From NCBI GenBank assembly GCA_028284705.1, contig JANQRE010000010.1:124001-188000 (forward strand): DNA of 64,000 bases. Direction: 5' to 3'. This stretch comes from Paracoccaceae bacterium. Its GTDB lineage: Bacteria > Pseudomonadota > Alphaproteobacteria > Rhodobacterales > Rhodobacteraceae. Below the pieces are notes generated by a model. The model searched no databases, had not been told where the DNA came from, and worked only from the letters and a program-made list of their open reading frames with translations. Positions 62,333 to 64,000 of the stretch are shown here, in pieces (positions within the stretch are counted from its first letter, which is position 1; every line of letters begins with the position of its first letter). Both the position numbers and the translations under genes were made by a program.

Positions 62333-63201
62333 CACAGCGCAAGGGCATCATTCTGGCTGGTGGCTCCGGCACGCGGCTATATCCAATCACTCAGGGCATC
62401 TCCAAACAGTTGATGCCGATTTATGACAAACCGATGGTCTATTATCCCTTGAGTGTCCTGATGCTCACAGGCATTCGCGACATCGCTGTTATCACGACGC
62501 CCGAGGACCAAGATCAGTTTCAGCGCCTTTTGGGTGACGGCAGCCAATGGGGAATTTCACTGACCTTCATTGTGCAACCGCGCCCTGAGGGTCTGGCGCA
62601 GGCTTATCTGCTCGCTGAGAGATTCCTGGACGGCGCTTCAAGCGCTATGGTGCTTGGGGACAATATCTTCTTCGGTCACGGCCTTCCGGACCTTCTGAGC
62701 GCCGCCGACAGCGCATCTGAGGGCGGAACTGTGTTCGGGTATCGTGTCAATGATCCGGAGCGTTATGGCGTTGTCGAGATGGATGAGAGGGGCAATGTGG
62801 TTGATCTCATTGAAAAGCCCAAAGTGCCGCCAAGCAATCACGCGGTTACTGGCTTGTACTTTCTTGATGGTAGCGCACCGGAACGGGCGAGGACAATTGA
62901 TCCGTCGGCACGAGGCGAACTGGAGATCACGACGCTGTTGCAAACCTACCTGCGTGACGGAGCTCTAACGGTCCAGCGAATGGGCCGCGGCTTCGCTTGG
63001 CTTGATACCGGAACACATGGTAGTTTGCTTGACGCAGGGAACTTCGTGCGCACGTTACAGTCGCGACAGGGTATGCAAACCGGGTGTCCCGAAGAGATTG
63101 CCTACGAAAAGAGCTGGATCACGGCCGATCAACTTCGCCGCATCAGCGAACGCTACAAGAAGTCGACATACGGCAAGTATCTCTTATCGCTGATCGACTA
63201 A
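62329..63201 (+). CDS. rmlA: Glucose-1-phosphate thymidylyltransferase RmlA
   Basis: This 290-residue nucleotidyltransferase makes dTDP-glucose from dTTP and glucose 1-phosphate, the first step of the pathway. The signature is GIILAGGSGTRLYPITQGIS, followed by QLMPIYDKPMVYYPLSVLM in outline, LVLGDN-type MVLGDNIFFGHG and GRGFAWLDTGTHGSLLDA. The ATG at 62329 overlaps the rmlD stop. It is the last gene of the operon, and its stop overlaps that of the convergent glycosyltransferase by two bases. Confidence 0.96.
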   Translation: MTQRKGIILAGGSGTRLYPITQGISKQLMPIYDKPMVYYPLSVLMLTGIRDIAVITTPEDQDQFQRLLGDGSQWGISLTFIVQPRPEGLAQAYLLAERFLDGASSAMVLGDNIFFGHGLPDLLSAADSASEGGTVFGYRVNDPERYGVVEMDERGNVVDLIEKPKVPPSNHAVTGLYFLDGSAPERARTIDPSARGELEITTLLQTYLRDGALTVQRMGRGFAWLDTGTHGSLLDAGNFVRTLQSRQGMQTGCPEEIAYEKSWITADQLRRISERYKKSTYGKYLLSLID

Positions 63202-64000
63202 AACCGGTTGAGGGCTAGCGCCGCGAACAGTCCGATTTGCCCAAGAAAACCCTGTCGATAGATGCCCGGTTCGCGCATGATCTTGAGCCGTTCCAACAAT
63301 TGGGCGTCGCGACGCATCAAAACTGTATCCAGTGCCTCGCGGTTCGTTGCCGTCAACAAATGCCGGTTTTTTTCTAGTGCGGCTAGGTTTGCGGTATTCC
63401 AGTGTCGGTAGTCGCCGCGCACCATCCGCTTTAGTCGTTTGACTTTGGCGCGGGTGCTGTCGGCGCGACCGATCTGATTGGCGGAGTGCTGCCGATAGTG
63501 CATGCATGGGGCTTCATCAAAGAGGATGTGGCCACCCGCGCCAGAGATGATCTGGTAGAGCCACCAATCATGCACCTGAACATCAAACTCGGGAACAAGC
63601 GCTTTTTGCACTATCCGCAAGGCCGCATTGTTGAACACCATCGTGTTGCCGCCCGCGAAGTTCTGTCCGAGTGCGTGCAGGAAACCCAGCTCGACCGTCG
63701 GAAAACGCGATACGCTGATCGTCTCCAGATTTTCATCGCATTGTAGTGTGGAAGCACCATAGAGCGCAGGGGCCTCACCAACCTCGCTGAGCATCTCCGC
63801 TGCTCTTGACAACTTGTCGGGAAACCAGACGTCGTCCTGGTCAGAGAGCGCTGTGAATTCAGTTTCGGGGTCGACAAGGCGCAACGCGTTTAGAAAATTG
63901 ACCGCATAGCCACGACCTGGACCTTGCGAAACTTGTATCTCGACATTGGCCGCTGCCTGCTGAAAGGCGGCGACAATTGACAGAGTTGTATCAATTGAGC
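63198..64000 (-). CDS. GT2 glycosyltransferase, truncated by the window edge
   Basis: The C-terminal 267 codons are present and the frame stays open to the end of the window. The part before residue VDPETEF reads SIVAAFQQA, then GPGRGYAVNFLNAL, which is the nucleotide-sugar half of a GT-A domain. The metal site FTALSDQDDVWFPDKL, the acceptor region FAGGNTMVFNNAAL and DVQVHDWWLYQI and a basic tail follow. This pattern is typical of rhamnosyltransferase-like GT2 enzymes, and its place next to rmlCBDA supports use of dTDP-rhamnose. The start lies outside the window. Confidence 0.85.
   Translation of the reverse strand, partial: SIDTTLSIVAAFQQAAANVEIQVSQGPGRGYAVNFLNALRLVDPETEFTALSDQDDVWFPDKLSRAAEMLSEVGEAPALYGASTLQCDENLETISVSRFPTVELGFLHALGQNFAGGNTMVFNNAALRIVQKALVPEFDVQVHDWWLYQIISGAGGHILFDEAPCMHYRQHSANQIGRADSTRAKVKRLKRMVRGDYRHWNTANLAALEKNRHLLTATNREALDTVLMRRDAQLLERLKIMREPGIYRQGFLGQIGLFAALALNRF

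Overview
The window looks like a Rhodobacterales (Roseobacter-group) alphaproteobacterium. This rests on gene content rather than on a marker gene: an acyl-homoserine-lactone synthase, a decayed Hint-domain protein, an M10 metalloprotease with RTX repeats and a Cys-x-x-Cys start, a serine recombinase/ParB/ParB triad of the kind seen in alphaproteobacteria, DUF5681, and an rmlCBDA cluster. Similar rhamnose-operon and surface-polysaccharide clusters are known from roseobacter biofilm plasmids. No replication initiator, rRNA, tRNA or CRISPR array is visible, so plasmid and chromosome cannot be told apart.

Layout. (1) 1-5.3 kb holds small accessory genes: a GNAT acetyltransferase, a frameshifted Hint-domain remnant, a luxI/luxR-type quorum-sensing pair and small unknown genes. 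(2) 5.9-11.0 kb is a TetR regulator divergent from a two-gene RND efflux operon, with a perfect inverted repeat between them. (3) 11.3-20.6 kb is an accessory or mobile block. It has a small exported protein and a decayed copy of it around an XRE regulator, then a phage-like packaging module without capsid genes (ParB-domain/DNA methyltransferase, DUF5681, terminase large subunit), an IS3-like transposase remnant, and a tightly coupled serine recombinase-ParB-ParB operon divergent from a small HTH gene and a CCCTG repeat field. (4) 20.9-31.4 kb is a surface-glycan region with two sulfotransferases, two tandem-domain GT2 glycosyltransferases, a GT4-type glycosyltransferase, two methyltransferases and two unrecognised proteins. 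(5) 31.5-34.7 kb encodes an RTX serralysin-like protease and a small exported partner. (6) 35.0-39.0 kb is a capsule-type ABC export operon with two inner-membrane co-polymerase proteins around the ATPase, followed by the permease. (7) 39.0-50.2 kb is a nearly complete type II secretion system with prepilin peptidase. (8) 50.3-58.0 kb holds two Sel1-repeat proteins, two exported proteins (one with a tail-fibre-like C-terminus) and a 1016-residue fusion of a permease with an FG-GAP/UnbV ectodomain. (9) 58.1-64.0 kb has a Wza-type outer-membrane exporter, a decayed BrnA antitoxin, rmlCBDA and a truncated GT2 gene.

How it fits together (inference): dTDP-rhamnose from rmlCBDA and the glycosyltransferases of regions 4 and 9 would build a rhamnose-containing polysaccharide. 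Sulfotransferases and methyltransferases would decorate it, and the KpsMT-type transporter, the two co-polymerases and the Wza-type lipoprotein would export it. Type I (RTX) and type II secretion would add surface or secreted proteins. The most interesting less-described candidates are the recombinase-ParB-ParB module with its repeat field, the orphan packaging/methylation module with a perfect 22-bp palindrome upstream, and the permease-FG-GAP-UnbV fusion with a six-cysteine insert.
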